From: Oscillospiraceae bacterium
GTDB taxonomy: Bacteria > Bacillota > Clostridia > Oscillospirales > Oscillospiraceae
Direction of reading: 5' to 3'
DNA length: 64,000 nt
Assembly: GCA_015068065.1 (NCBI GenBank)
Contig: SVLE01000002.1
Location: 19,172 to 83,171 of the forward strand
The position numbers were made by a program, and so were the translations under genes. Below are positions 48,280 to 57,413 of this stretch, piece by piece (the first letter of the stretch is position 1; every line of letters starts with the position of its first letter). The notes beneath the pieces are model-generated. The model saw only the letters and a list, made by a program, of their open reading frames with translations. It had not been told where the DNA came from and did not search any database.

Positions 48280-50724
48280 TTATTCCAGAGGGGTATATGC
48301 GTCGGTCACACTGGTGTCCACAAACCGGACAGGAATCACCGTTCCGCGATCCACCAATTCTCCCGCACCCACGCTCTGATCCAGCGCATGGGTGGCCGCG
48401 CTGTAGTAGGATACGCCGGAGGCGCGCAGGTACAAGCCCTGCTCATTGAGCCGTTTTTTCGCCTGATCGTAGGTCAGGCCTTTCAGATTGGGCACGGGCA
48501 CCTGATCCGCAGGAGCTTCCTCACCCATATACAGGATCACTGTGCTGTTGCCGGGAACACTGGCACCCACCGCGGGGATCTGGCCGGTCACCACAGTTCC
48601 GTCACCCACCGTGCGGCAGGTAAGGTTTTTGCGTTTGAGAGCTGCTTTTGCCGTATCCAGATCATAGCCTGTCAGCTTGGGCACGGACACATCTGCCGCC
48701 GCAGCCTCGGCTTCGGTATACTGGCGCTCCACGCCCAGATAATCCAGTACATTGGCGATCAGCTGACCGGCCAGAGGGGCCGCCATCTGACCACCGCTGA
48801 TGTAATAGCCGGTGGAGCCATACTTGCTTCTGGGAGACGCGTGCTTGGGCGTGTCAAAGTAGAGCAGGGCGATCACCTGAGGATCGTTGGCCGGAGCAAA
48901 TCCCACAAAGGACACGATTTCCTCGTCATACACACCCACTTCGCCTTCTGCGGTACCCGTTTTTCCGCCGATACGATAGCCCGCCACATAGGCGTTGCGT
49001 CCCGTGCCCTCGGCAACCACGCTTTCCAGAATTTCCGCCGCCCGGCGGCTGGTCTGTTCACTGACCACCTGCCGCACCACGGTGGGCTCGTTCTGGTGAA
49101 GGATGGTCCCCTGTGCGTCACTGACGGACTTGAGCACATAGGGCTGCATCAGATAGCCGCCGTTCACAGTGGCAGAAAAGGCACTGAGCAGCTGAAGGGG
49201 ACTTACGGTAAAGCGCTGACCAAAGGAAGCGGTAGCAAGAGACAGATAGCCCTCCGCACTGGTGAAAAACTCCCGTCCCCAGTCAATTCCCTTTGCCTCG
49301 CCAGGCAGATCGATCCCCGTGATCTCGGTCAGTCCAAAGGACTCAAAATAGTCATAAAACTTCTCTGCACCCAGCTTCTGACCAATCATCATAAATGCGG
49401 GGTTGCAGGAATTCTGTACCGCTTCGGCCAGAGTCTGATCTCCGTGTCCGCTGCGTTCGGAGCAGGCAATGCTCCTGCCGTTGACCACGTAGAAACCCGG
49501 GCAGTAGAAATGGTCGCTGTCGGAGATGACTCCCGCTTCCAGTGCAGCAGCCAGCACCACAGATTTGAAGGTAGAGCCCGGTTCATAGGTATCGTTGAGC
49601 ACCTTACTGCGCCACTGCTTGTTCAGCGCCGCTCCAATGGCGGTATTTTTCGCCTTGGCCTGCAACTGCTCATCAGTCAGGGGAGTCCCATCCTCGTTTT
49701 TCAGTCCCTGCGTTTTCAGATTTTCATACTCCCGCTGGGTTTGGGCCGCAGCCTGTGCGTTCAGCGTTTCGTCATAGATGGTGCCGTAGCTGTTCAGGTC
49801 ATAGTTGGGTGCACTGGCCATACCCAGCACGGCGCCCGTCTTGGGATTCATGACCACGCAGATACCGCCGTTCTGCACCTCGTATTTCTCAATGCCCGCA
49901 GCCAGCGCCTGCTCAGCCATACGCTGGATGGAGGCGTCGATGGTCAGGGTGATATCATTTCCGTCCACAGCATCGATGTAGTCGGAATAACTGTTGTAGA
50001 TTTCCGTACCTGCGCCGGTCTTGCTGGTGACCACACGGCCGGAGGTCCCCTCCAGCACGTCCTCATAGGCGGCCTCCACACCGTAAGCACCGCCATTTTC
50101 ATTCACAAAGCCCACAATGTGCGAGGCAACGTTGGAATAGGGATAGTAGCGTTTGGTGGTTGGGGTCATGATCAGCGAGTAACCCAGCTTATTTTCCGAA
50201 ATAAAAGTCTGAAGTTCCTCCGCCTGCTCCCCTTCAATATTCTTTTTCAGGACCTCATATTGGGAGTTGGTCCGTTCCATTCGCTTGATGACCGAATCCC
50301 GATCCAGTTCCAGTACGGAACACACCTTATCCGCGATCAAATCCCGTCTTTCCTGAATGGCGGCATTGTAGGCCTGCTCATCCAGTACACCCTCATCGTC
50401 CTTGAATTTTCTCTGGTCGATGCTGTTGATCAGATCCAGAGGAGACAGGATCAGATTATACACTGTGGCCGACATTGCCAGCACATTCCCGCTGCTGTCC
50501 AGAATGGTCCCCCGGTTGGATCGAACTTCCACGTCCCGGGTGGACTGGTTGAGCTGGCGCATCTGGTATTCCTCGTGATGAACGATGGCAATATCCCACA
50601 ACTTCCATCCCAACGGGATAAAGGACAACACGCCGAAAATTACCATCAAACACACGGTTCTCCGGAAGATCAGCTGCTTGGATGTGCGCTCTTTGCGCTG
50701 TCTTTGTTCCAGTCTGTCCGCCAT
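48280..50724 (-). CDS. spoVD: SpoVD/FtsI-type class B penicillin-binding protein with two PASTA domains
   Basis: YEPGSTFKSVVLAAALE (SxxK), GGKTGTAEGEVG (KTG), two C-terminal PASTA repeats. Confidence 0.93.
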   Translation of the reverse strand: MADRLEQRQRKERTSKQLIFRRTVCLMVIFGVLSFIPLGWKLWDIAIVHHEEYQMRQLNQSTRDVEVRSNRGTILDSSGNVLAMSATVYNLILSPLDLINSIDQRKFKDDEGVLDEQAYNAAIQERRDLIADKVCSVLELDRDSVIKRMERTNSQYEVLKKNIEGEQAEELQTFISENKLGYSLIMTPTTKRYYPYSNVASHIVGFVNENGGAYGVEAAYEDVLEGTSGRVVTSKTGAGTEIYNSYSDYIDAVDGNDITLTIDASIQRMAEQALAAGIEKYEVQNGGICVVMNPKTGAVLGMASAPNYDLNSYGTIYDETLNAQAAAQTQREYENLKTQGLKNEDGTPLTDEQLQAKAKNTAIGAALNKQWRSKVLNDTYEPGSTFKSVVLAAALEAGVISDSDHFYCPGFYVVNGRSIACSERSGHGDQTLAEAVQNSCNPAFMMIGQKLGAEKFYDYFESFGLTEITGIDLPGEAKGIDWGREFFTSAEGYLSLATASFGQRFTVSPLQLLSAFSATVNGGYLMQPYVLKSVSDAQGTILHQNEPTVVRQVVSEQTSRRAAEILESVVAEGTGRNAYVAGYRIGGKTGTAEGEVGVYDEEIVSFVGFAPANDPQVIALLYFDTPKHASPRSKYGSTGYYISGGQMAAPLAGQLIANVLDYLGVERQYTEAEAAAADVSVPKLTGYDLDTAKAALKRKNLTCRTVGDGTVVTGQIPAVGASVPGNSTVILYMGEEAPADQVPVPNLKGLTYDQAKKRLNEQGLYLRASGVSYYSAATHALDQSVGAGELVDRGTVIPVRFVDTSVTDAYTPLE

Positions 50725-50823
50725 CATTTCACCTCCCTGTTATGGTCAAAAGGGCGCAAGAAGCATTTTCTTGCGCCCTCTCATTGAAGTCTTCTATCTG
50801 TCTGGTCCACTATATGTGCCCGG

Positions 50824-51372
50824 TCAGCGGAAATATTCAACCAGGCTGGAAAAAATCTCCTGCGCACCGTGGACCGCACCGGCAGCCCCCTCCATAGCGG
50901 AGGCTCTGGCATGGACGACCACGCTGTCAGGCTGGGACATATCAATGTAAGTAATCTGATCGGCAGTGGGCCGGATCATGGTAGCTCCCACGGCCGCCTC
51001 CAGATTTTCCATATCGAACACCTGCTCATACCGGGCCGACAGGGTCGCGTGCTGGGTCTGAAGCTCGCTCAGCTGTCCGCGCAGAGATACCACAGAGTCG
51101 GACACCATATGCAGCTGCAGGTAGCTCAGCAACAGCAGGGCTGCGAATACACCAACTGCCAGAAAACCGACCACCGCAAACGGTGCCACATGACCGGCCT
51201 GACGCACCTCCACCTGGGGCCGCTCCACAGGGCGGCGCTTGGGTGCTCTCTTAGGTACAGTGTACTGCTCTTCCTGACGGCGGGGGCTGCGGACTACGTT
51301 GCCCTCATACACAGGGGCGTAAGCCACACTGCCGTTGGTACGATAAGTTGTCATTCTCTGCCGCGCTGCCAT
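50824..51372 (-). CDS. FtsL-like septum/cell division protein
   Basis: Basic N-terminus, single TM, short coiled coil; located between rsmH and spoVD. Confidence 0.7.
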   Translation of the reverse strand: MAARQRMTTYRTNGSVAYAPVYEGNVVRSPRRQEEQYTVPKRAPKRRPVERPQVEVRQAGHVAPFAVVGFLAVGVFAALLLLSYLQLHMVSDSVVSLRGQLSELQTQHATLSARYEQVFDMENLEAAVGATMIRPTADQITYIDMSQPDSVVVHARASAMEGAAGAVHGAQEIFSSLVEYFR

Positions 51373-51391
51373 GGCGGTCCCTCCCAAACAA

Positions 51392-52330
51392 CTACTTCAG
51401 CTTTTCCGCCACACGCAGCTTGGCACTGCGGGAGCGGGGATTTTCTTCCAGTTCCTGCTCACTGGGCAGGATGGGTTTTCTTGTCACAAGACGGATATCA
51501 GGGGTTTTGCCGCACACACACACAGGAAAGTCCGGCGGGCAGGTGCACCCTTTTGCAAATTCAGCCATTCCGGTCTTTACGATGCGGTCCTCCAGCGAGT
51601 GGAATGTGATAACCGCCAGCCGCCCCCCCTGCTTCAGCCGGGGCACGGCCGCACGGATCATTTTGTCCACTGCGGTCAGCTCGTCATTTACCGCGATGCG
51701 AATGGCCTGAAAACTGCGCTTGGCCGGGTGCTGTTTTTCCTTGAGCGCCTTACCCGGCATGGCGCTTTTGATAATGTCCACCAGCTCAAGGGTGGTCTCA
51801 ATGGGCTTGTCCCCTCTGCGCCGCACAATGGCCGCAGCGATCAGTCCGGCATAGCGTTCCTCACCGTACTGGCTCAGGATGCGCCGCAGCTCATCCTGAC
51901 CCCAGCTGTTGACCACATCGGCAGCGGTCAGCCCCTCGGACTGATCCATGCGCATATCCAGAGGCGCATCTGCCATGTAGGAAAAACCTCGGGAGCTGTC
52001 ATCCAACTGAGGCGAGGACACACCCAAATCAAAGAGCATGCCGTCGATTTTATCCAGACCCAACTCGTCCAAAATCTCATCGATATCGGCGAAGTTGCTG
52101 TGCACCAGCGTTACCCGGTCCATCCATTCCGCAAGCCGTTCCCGGGCAGCGTCCAGCGCCGCCTGATCCCGGTCCACGCAAATGAGCCGTCCGCCGTTGG
52201 TCAACAGCTGAGCGATGCGGCGGGAATGGCCCGCCCGGCCCAGAGTGCCGTCCAGATAGATGCCGTCAGGCTTAATGTCCAGTCCTTCCAGACACTCTTC
52301 CAGAAGAACGGAGTAATGCGTAAATTCCAT
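51392..52330 (-). CDS. rsmH: 16S rRNA (cytosine(1402)-N(4))-methyltransferase
   Basis: HYSVLLEECLEGL, YLDGTLGRAGHS, DGMLFDLGVSSPQLDDSSRGFSY, FHSLEDRIVK. Confidence 0.97.
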   Translation of the reverse strand: MEFTHYSVLLEECLEGLDIKPDGIYLDGTLGRAGHSRRIAQLLTNGGRLICVDRDQAALDAARERLAEWMDRVTLVHSNFADIDEILDELGLDKIDGMLFDLGVSSPQLDDSSRGFSYMADAPLDMRMDQSEGLTAADVVNSWGQDELRRILSQYGEERYAGLIAAAIVRRRGDKPIETTLELVDIIKSAMPGKALKEKQHPAKRSFQAIRIAVNDELTAVDKMIRAAVPRLKQGGRLAVITFHSLEDRIVKTGMAEFAKGCTCPPDFPVCVCGKTPDIRLVTRKPILPSEQELEENPRSRSAKLRVAEKLK

Positions 52331-52343
52331 GATCGCAGTCCGT

Positions 52344-52763
52344 TTACAGCCGGATCTTCCGGGCCAGCGCTTTCATGCGGTCCGGCGACATATAAGTGTC
52401 CACCTTTTCGCTCCAGCGCTTGGCATTCCAGACCTTGGCCACATTGTTGGACCCCACGATGACCACATCTTTTTCCAGATTGGCAAATTCCCGCAGCAGG
52501 GGCGGGATCACGATGCGGTTCTGACTGTCCACAGTACAGCGGTAGGACTGAGCGAAGAAGACTTCCATTGCCTCGATATCCTCTTCCTCTTCCAGTTCCT
52601 CAGCACGAGCACACAAGGCATCCCATGCGTTCTGAGGATAAATGGTCAGGCACTGATCGGTGCCCATGGACAGGTGGAAGGTGTCACCCATTTCTTCCTT
52701 CAGGCGAGAGGGGATAAACAACCGGCCCTTGCCGTCGATGGTATGTTCATATGTACCGGTCAT
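52344..52763 (-). CDS. mraZ: transcriptional regulator MraZ
   Basis: YEHTIDGKGRLFIPSRLKEEM and CTVDSQNRIVIPPLLREFANL repeats; GGAGGAGGTGG RBS. Confidence 0.96.
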   Translation of the reverse strand: MTGTYEHTIDGKGRLFIPSRLKEEMGDTFHLSMGTDQCLTIYPQNAWDALCARAEELEEEEDIEAMEVFFAQSYRCTVDSQNRIVIPPLLREFANLEKDVVIVGSNNVAKVWNAKRWSEKVDTYMSPDRMKALARKIRL

Positions 52764-52831
52764 TCTGTCCACCTCCTCCACTTTAGTGTTCTTTTGAGGG
52801 AATTTACTCCATTTCCCTCCACCTTGCTATT

Positions 52832-52860
52832 AGTATACGAGTTTCACTACTAAAAAGCAA
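52832..52860 (-). promoter_or_regulatory. dcw cluster promoter
   Basis: Minus strand TTGCTT-17 bp-TATACT upstream of mraZ. Confidence 0.7.
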
Positions 52861-52888
52861 GTGTTTTTTTGAATTTTTTTCAAAGAAA

Positions 52889-52922
52889 AAACCGTGGATT
52901 TCCTTGAAAATCCACGGTTTTC
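52889..52922. terminator. bidirectional terminator
   Basis: AACCGTGGATTTCCTTGAAAATCCACGGTTTT. Confidence 0.8.
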
Positions 52923-53023
52923 GACACTAATACATTTGTTCGATAGTCGTTTTTTCGCTGCATTCTGTGCGTTGTCGCAAGTTGTTGTTTTTCGTCATTT
53001 CCTTGCCCACAACATCTTGTGTT

Positions 53024-54454
53024 TTACGGTTCAGAAAGCCTGTTTCGTAAAATTACGTTAACCTGTTTCGAATCCCCTTTTCCGCCCAGATTCCGCATGG
53101 TTTGTCCCACCAAAAAACCAAAACTTTTTTCTTTTCCGGCTCGGAATTCGGCTACAGGGCCGGGGTTTTGTTTCAAAACCGTTTCTACCGCCCGGGTGAT
53201 TTGTTCCGGATCGGACACCTGCCTCAGGCCGTTGACTTTGATGTACTCCTCCGGGTCACCCCCATCGAACACCCCATCAAAGACCTGCACCCCGGTATTG
53301 CGGTTGATTTCCCCCCGCTCCACCAGTTCGATGATCCGGGCCAGTGTCCGAGGCAGCAGCGTCATATCCTTGGCCTCCAGATTTCTCTGAGACAGCTGCC
53401 GCAGCACCTGCCCAAGGATCCAGTTGGATGCCGTCTTGGGGTCCGCTCCCCGGGCCACCGTTTCCTCAAAAAACTCCGCCAGCGCCTTTTGTCCGGTCAG
53501 CATATCAGCGTCGTAGGCAGGCAGACCGTATTCCTGGCGATAGCGTCTGCGTTTCTCTCCCGCCAATTCCGGCTGCTGCCGCAGCAGCTCCAAATACGCT
53601 TCATCCAGTCGCAACGGGGGCAGGTCAGGTTCAGGGAAATAGCGGTAATCCCGAGCATTCTCCTTGGCACGCATGGAAACACTCTTATTCCTGTCTTCAT
53701 CCCAGCGACGAGTCTCCTGAAGCACCGCCCCTCCGGACTCCAGCACCGCGATCTGCCGTTGACTTTCATATGCAACAGCCCGGCGCACTGCCCGGAAAGA
53801 ACCCAGGTTTTTCATCTCCGTCCGGCTCCCGAGCTGCGCGCTCCCTACCGGACGCACGGACAGATTCACATCACAACGCAGCGACCCCTCCTGCAGCTTG
53901 CAGTCGGACACCTCCAGATACTGCAGAATGCTCTGCAGCTCCTCCAGATAGGCCACCACTTCCTCCCCATCCCGAAAATCCGGTTGGGTCACGATCTCGA
54001 TCAGCGGCACGCCGCAGCGGTTGTAATCCACCTTGGTGCAACCGTTCTCCGGCTCGTGGATCAACTTTCCTGCATCCTCCTCCATGTGCATCTCACTGAT
54101 ACCGATGTCCTTTTCCCGCCCGTTTTCCAATTCGATGCGGACCGCCCCGTTTCGGGCAACAGGCAGATAAAGCTGGCTGGTCTGATACCCCTTGGGCAAA
54201 TCGGGATAAAAATAGTTTTTCCGGTCAAACCGGTTGTACTTTGTGATCTCGCAGTTCAGCGCCAGCCCCGTCCGCACCGCGTACTCCACCACCTTTTCGT
54301 TGAGCACGGGTAGCGTCCCAGGCATTCCCATACAAACAGGGCAGCACTGAGTATTGGGGGGCGCCCCGAACTTCGTGGAGCAGGCACAGAAGATCTTTGT
54401 CCGGGTAGCCAGCTCCACGTGGGTTTCCAACCCAATCACCGTCTCCCACTCCAT
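53024..54454 (-). CDS. gatB: Asp-tRNA(Asn)/Glu-tRNA(Gln) amidotransferase subunit B
   Basis: WETVIGLETHVELATRTKIFCAC, PVCMGMPGTLPVLN, MEEDAGKLIH. Confidence 0.97.
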   Translation of the reverse strand: MEWETVIGLETHVELATRTKIFCACSTKFGAPPNTQCCPVCMGMPGTLPVLNEKVVEYAVRTGLALNCEITKYNRFDRKNYFYPDLPKGYQTSQLYLPVARNGAVRIELENGREKDIGISEMHMEEDAGKLIHEPENGCTKVDYNRCGVPLIEIVTQPDFRDGEEVVAYLEELQSILQYLEVSDCKLQEGSLRCDVNLSVRPVGSAQLGSRTEMKNLGSFRAVRRAVAYESQRQIAVLESGGAVLQETRRWDEDRNKSVSMRAKENARDYRYFPEPDLPPLRLDEAYLELLRQQPELAGEKRRRYRQEYGLPAYDADMLTGQKALAEFFEETVARGADPKTASNWILGQVLRQLSQRNLEAKDMTLLPRTLARIIELVERGEINRNTGVQVFDGVFDGGDPEEYIKVNGLRQVSDPEQITRAVETVLKQNPGPVAEFRAGKEKSFGFLVGQTMRNLGGKGDSKQVNVILRNRLSEP

Positions 54455-55926
54455 CTGTCCGTACCCCCTTTCCCGAAGCATTCCGGACGCCGGCGGTGCC
54501 AGTCCGTCTCCTGCTGATAGGCATGAGCCGCGTTGAGCACTTTATCCTCCCCAAGCGCAGGTCCCGTCAGCTGCACCCCTACAGGCACGCCGCAGGAATG
54601 AAATCCACAGGGCATGGACAGAGCCGGCAATCCTGTCAGATTGGCACACACCGTATAAATATCGCTCAGATACATGCGTTTAGGGTCGTTCAAGCTCTCC
54701 CCAAGCCTGGGGGCCGGGCCGGGAGCCACCGGGGTCAGCAGCAGGTCATAGCGCTCAAGCAGCCGCGAAAACTCCTGTTTGATCTGTTCCCGTGCCATCA
54801 GCGCTTTCCTGTAATAATCGTCATAATAACCCGCAGACAGAACGAAAGTTCCTAACAAAATGCGCCGTTTTACCTCCGCCCCAAAGCCCTGCGTCCGGCT
54901 TTGCATATGGAGTTCCTCCGGATTGGCACACCCCGGTGCTCTATGTCCGTACCGTACCCCGTCATACCGGGCCAGATTGGAGCCGGCCTGGGCACAGGCC
55001 ATAACGTAGTAGGCGCTCACGGCATATTCCAGCGCAGGCAGTTCACATTCCTCCACCACCGCCCCCCGGTTCCTCAGCACATCCGCCACCTCCGATACAC
55101 GGGCACGCACCTCCGGGTCCAACTCATCCCCAAAGGACTGAACAGGCATACCGATGCGCATGCCCCGGATATCGCCGGTCAACCCGGCCAGCAGGTACCC
55201 GTATGCTCCAGGCAGGCTTGTGCTGTCCCGGCAGTCATGTCCCTGAATCACGTCCAGCACAGCAGCACAGTCCGCCGCATCTCTGCTCAGGGGCCCAATC
55301 TGGTCGAAGGAGGACGCATAGGCCACCAGTCCGCAGCGGGACACCGTGCCGTAAGTAGGCTTGATGCCGGTCAGACCGCAAAAAGCCGCAGGCAGCCGGA
55401 CCGAGCCGCCCGTGTCACTCCCCAGAGCATACCAGCACCCGCCCCGGCTCACAGCGGCAGCGCTCCCTGCAGAGGAGCCGCCCGCCACCCGGTCCGGCGA
55501 CCAGGGATTGACCACCGGCCCAAACACCGACGTCTCTCCGGTGGACCCCATCCCGAATTCGTCCATGTTGGTCTTGCCAAGACAAATTGCCCCGGCATTG
55601 TTCAGCCGCTCCACAACATAGGCATCGTACGGCGGGCGAAAATTTTTCAGCATTTCGGATGCGCATGTGGTTGGCAGTCCCGTAAAGCAAATGTTATCTT
55701 TCAGCGCCATCGGAACGCCAAACAACGGATTTTCAATCTTTTTCGCACCGTTTTCAAGAGCCTTTGCACGCTTCACAACCTCTTCTGCATCCAGTGAAAT
55801 AAAGGCACCGCCGCACCCGTCCCCGGCCACAGCCAAGGCCGCCCGAACCGCCTCCACAGGGGACACTTCACCCTTACGGATGGCTCTGCCAAGCTCCAGC
55901 ACCGTCAGGTCAAGCAGCGCGCTCAT
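54436..55926 (-). CDS. gatA: Asp-tRNA(Asn)/Glu-tRNA(Gln) amidotransferase subunit A
   Basis: GVPMALKDNICFTGLPTTCASEML, GGSSAGSAAAVSRGG, GSDTGGSVRLPAAFCG amidase signature. Confidence 0.97.
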   Translation of the reverse strand: MSALLDLTVLELGRAIRKGEVSPVEAVRAALAVAGDGCGGAFISLDAEEVVKRAKALENGAKKIENPLFGVPMALKDNICFTGLPTTCASEMLKNFRPPYDAYVVERLNNAGAICLGKTNMDEFGMGSTGETSVFGPVVNPWSPDRVAGGSSAGSAAAVSRGGCWYALGSDTGGSVRLPAAFCGLTGIKPTYGTVSRCGLVAYASSFDQIGPLSRDAADCAAVLDVIQGHDCRDSTSLPGAYGYLLAGLTGDIRGMRIGMPVQSFGDELDPEVRARVSEVADVLRNRGAVVEECELPALEYAVSAYYVMACAQAGSNLARYDGVRYGHRAPGCANPEELHMQSRTQGFGAEVKRRILLGTFVLSAGYYDDYYRKALMAREQIKQEFSRLLERYDLLLTPVAPGPAPRLGESLNDPKRMYLSDIYTVCANLTGLPALSMPCGFHSCGVPVGVQLTGPALGEDKVLNAAHAYQQETDWHRRRPECFGKGGTDRWSGRR

Positions 55927-56216
55927 CCCTCTTCCTCCTGCCCCAGGGCAGCGGGAACGATTATGTACTCTCCGTCCGTTTCAGGGGCGTTTTTCAACAG
56001 TTCAGTCCGTTCCATACTCTGTGTCTCTTCATCCGGTCGCAAAACATTCTCCCGCTCCTGCAAAGCATGTTCCCCGTCCAGCGTTAACCGGTCCAGCGCT
56101 GCCATGCTGCCAAGGATTTCCTCCAGTTGAACGGTCATCTGTTTCTTCTCTTCCTCCGACAAACTCAACCGGGATAACCCGGCAATACGTTCCACCAATT
56201 CCCGCGTAATTTTCAT
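55923..56216 (-). CDS. gatC: Asp-tRNA(Asn)/Glu-tRNA(Gln) amidotransferase subunit C
   Basis: VERIAGLSRLSLSEEEKKQMTVQLEEILGSMAAL; overlaps gatA. Confidence 0.93.
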   Translation of the reverse strand: MKITRELVERIAGLSRLSLSEEEKKQMTVQLEEILGSMAALDRLTLDGEHALQERENVLRPDEETQSMERTELLKNAPETDGEYIIVPAALGQEEEG

Positions 56217-56301
56217 CTTCCCGCCCCTTTCCAAGGACTTATATCAAATCCATTATACTATAACCCCCGCCCTTGTTCAAATGTTTCCTCCCTTCGGCAA
56301 A

Positions 56302-56343
56302 ACACCTCCGCCGGGCATATCGCGCCGAACGGAGGTGTTTTTA
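56302..56343. terminator. intrinsic terminator
   Basis: AACACCTCCG...CGGAGGTGTTTTTA. Confidence 0.7.
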
Positions 56344-56355
56344 TCCGGACTCAGA

Positions 56356-56562
56356 TCAGGTTCTGTGCTCCACGACTTCCCGTTCCCGGAACAGCAGCGT
56401 GATGCACCACACCGCAGACAGGCCCACCAGCGTGTAGACCGCGCGGCTGATGAGACTTGCGGACCCGCCACAGGCGAAGGCCACCAGATCAAAGGCAAAC
56501 AGGCCCACACTGAGCCAGTTCAGGCCACCGATAATCAGCAGCGTCAGGGCAATTCTATCCAT
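56356..56562 (-). CDS. DUF378 domain-containing small membrane protein
   Basis: LIIGGLNWLSVGLFAFDLVAFACGGSASLISRAVYTLVGLSAVWCI. Confidence 0.88.
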   Translation of the reverse strand: MDRIALTLLIIGGLNWLSVGLFAFDLVAFACGGSASLISRAVYTLVGLSAVWCITLLFREREVVEHRT

Positions 56563-56631
56563 GATCACGTCAGAATCCCTCCTTATTTCAGTGATCCGGC
56601 CTTAGTGTTGCCCTCTATTGACGTAACTATA

Positions 56632-56866
56632 CAAAAAAAATGAAAGCCGCAGCAACGCTGCGGCTTTCGGTCTTTTTAAAAAGCCCCGCTCTGGCCGTGT
56701 GGACCCGTTTAAAACCTGCACGTGTGGCAGGTGGGTCGCCTCCACTTCGCTTTACTGCTTCCAACATCCGGCTGACCTCGAAGGGGGCCGGGAGGCCTGC
56801 AATCCACGTCGTGAGGGGGCGTCCCGTTTAATAAATGTGGGTTTAAAAGAGCCCATCACGCACCGA
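56632..56866 (-). ncRNA. ssrS: probable 6S RNA, with terminator
   Basis: Minus strand: closing stem TTTAAACC/GGTTTTAAA, terminal stem GGGACGCC/GGCGACCC, small hairpin ACCTGCCACACGTGCAGGT in the 3' side of the bubble, terminator AAAGCCGCAGCGTTGCTGCGGCTTTCATTTTTTTT; no ORF. Confidence 0.6.
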
Positions 56867-56888
56867 GCAGGAAAACACCTTAACAGAT

Positions 56889-57200
56889 TTACTCCTCGTC
56901 CTCAAACAGGCGCTCCATGAATTTCTCATAGACCTCCTGCTCCTCTTCCTCACTATCCAGCGTGGAGAACAGCTCCTCGCCGTTTTCCTCGATGACCTTC
57001 ATGATGACCATGCCGTACTCCTCGTCATCGAGGTCTACATCCACGATCTCACCATCTTCGCCTTCCTCTCCCTCTACCGCGGGGAAAAAGGCCATGTAGA
57101 TATTGCCGTTATACTCCAGTGTGTCCAGATGCTCCAGTTCAAATTCATTGCCGTCCTCGTCGGTGACGGTGATGAAATCAGGGCCGAACTCTTCACTCAT
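56889..57200 (-). CDS. DUF1292 domain-containing protein
   Basis: FITVTDEDGNEFELEHLDTLEYNGNIYMAFFP and acidic tail; start MSEEFG with GGAGG-type RBS. Confidence 0.88.
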   Translation of the reverse strand: MSEEFGPDFITVTDEDGNEFELEHLDTLEYNGNIYMAFFPAVEGEEGEDGEIVDVDLDDEEYGMVIMKVIEENGEELFSTLDSEEEEQEVYEKFMERLFEDEE

Positions 57201-57413
57201 GCTTTTGTTCCTCCTTTGCTTTGTAGTTTGATTGTACCCTGTACGGCGAAAAATTGCAAGAGGAAGGAATGTCAAATTATGACCTGTCGTATAAATATCC
57301 CGCCAACATCCTCCAGGGGTGGACAAACCGAAAAACCGTGATATAATATTATAGATTTAGTATGTGTCTTTATATCCTTTCGCAACACAGTTTTTCCTGA
57401 TGGAGGTCATTCC

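Noticed and set aside
48160-50787. 875-aa plus-strand ORF
   Set aside because: Fully antisense to spoVD, which has clear PBP and PASTA motifs; long stop-free antisense frames arise from codon bias in this GC-rich genome.
52933-52946. Possible second SOS box (CGAACAAATGTATT, minus strand)
   Set aside because: Right half-site poorly matches and it lies beyond the gatB end without a promoter.
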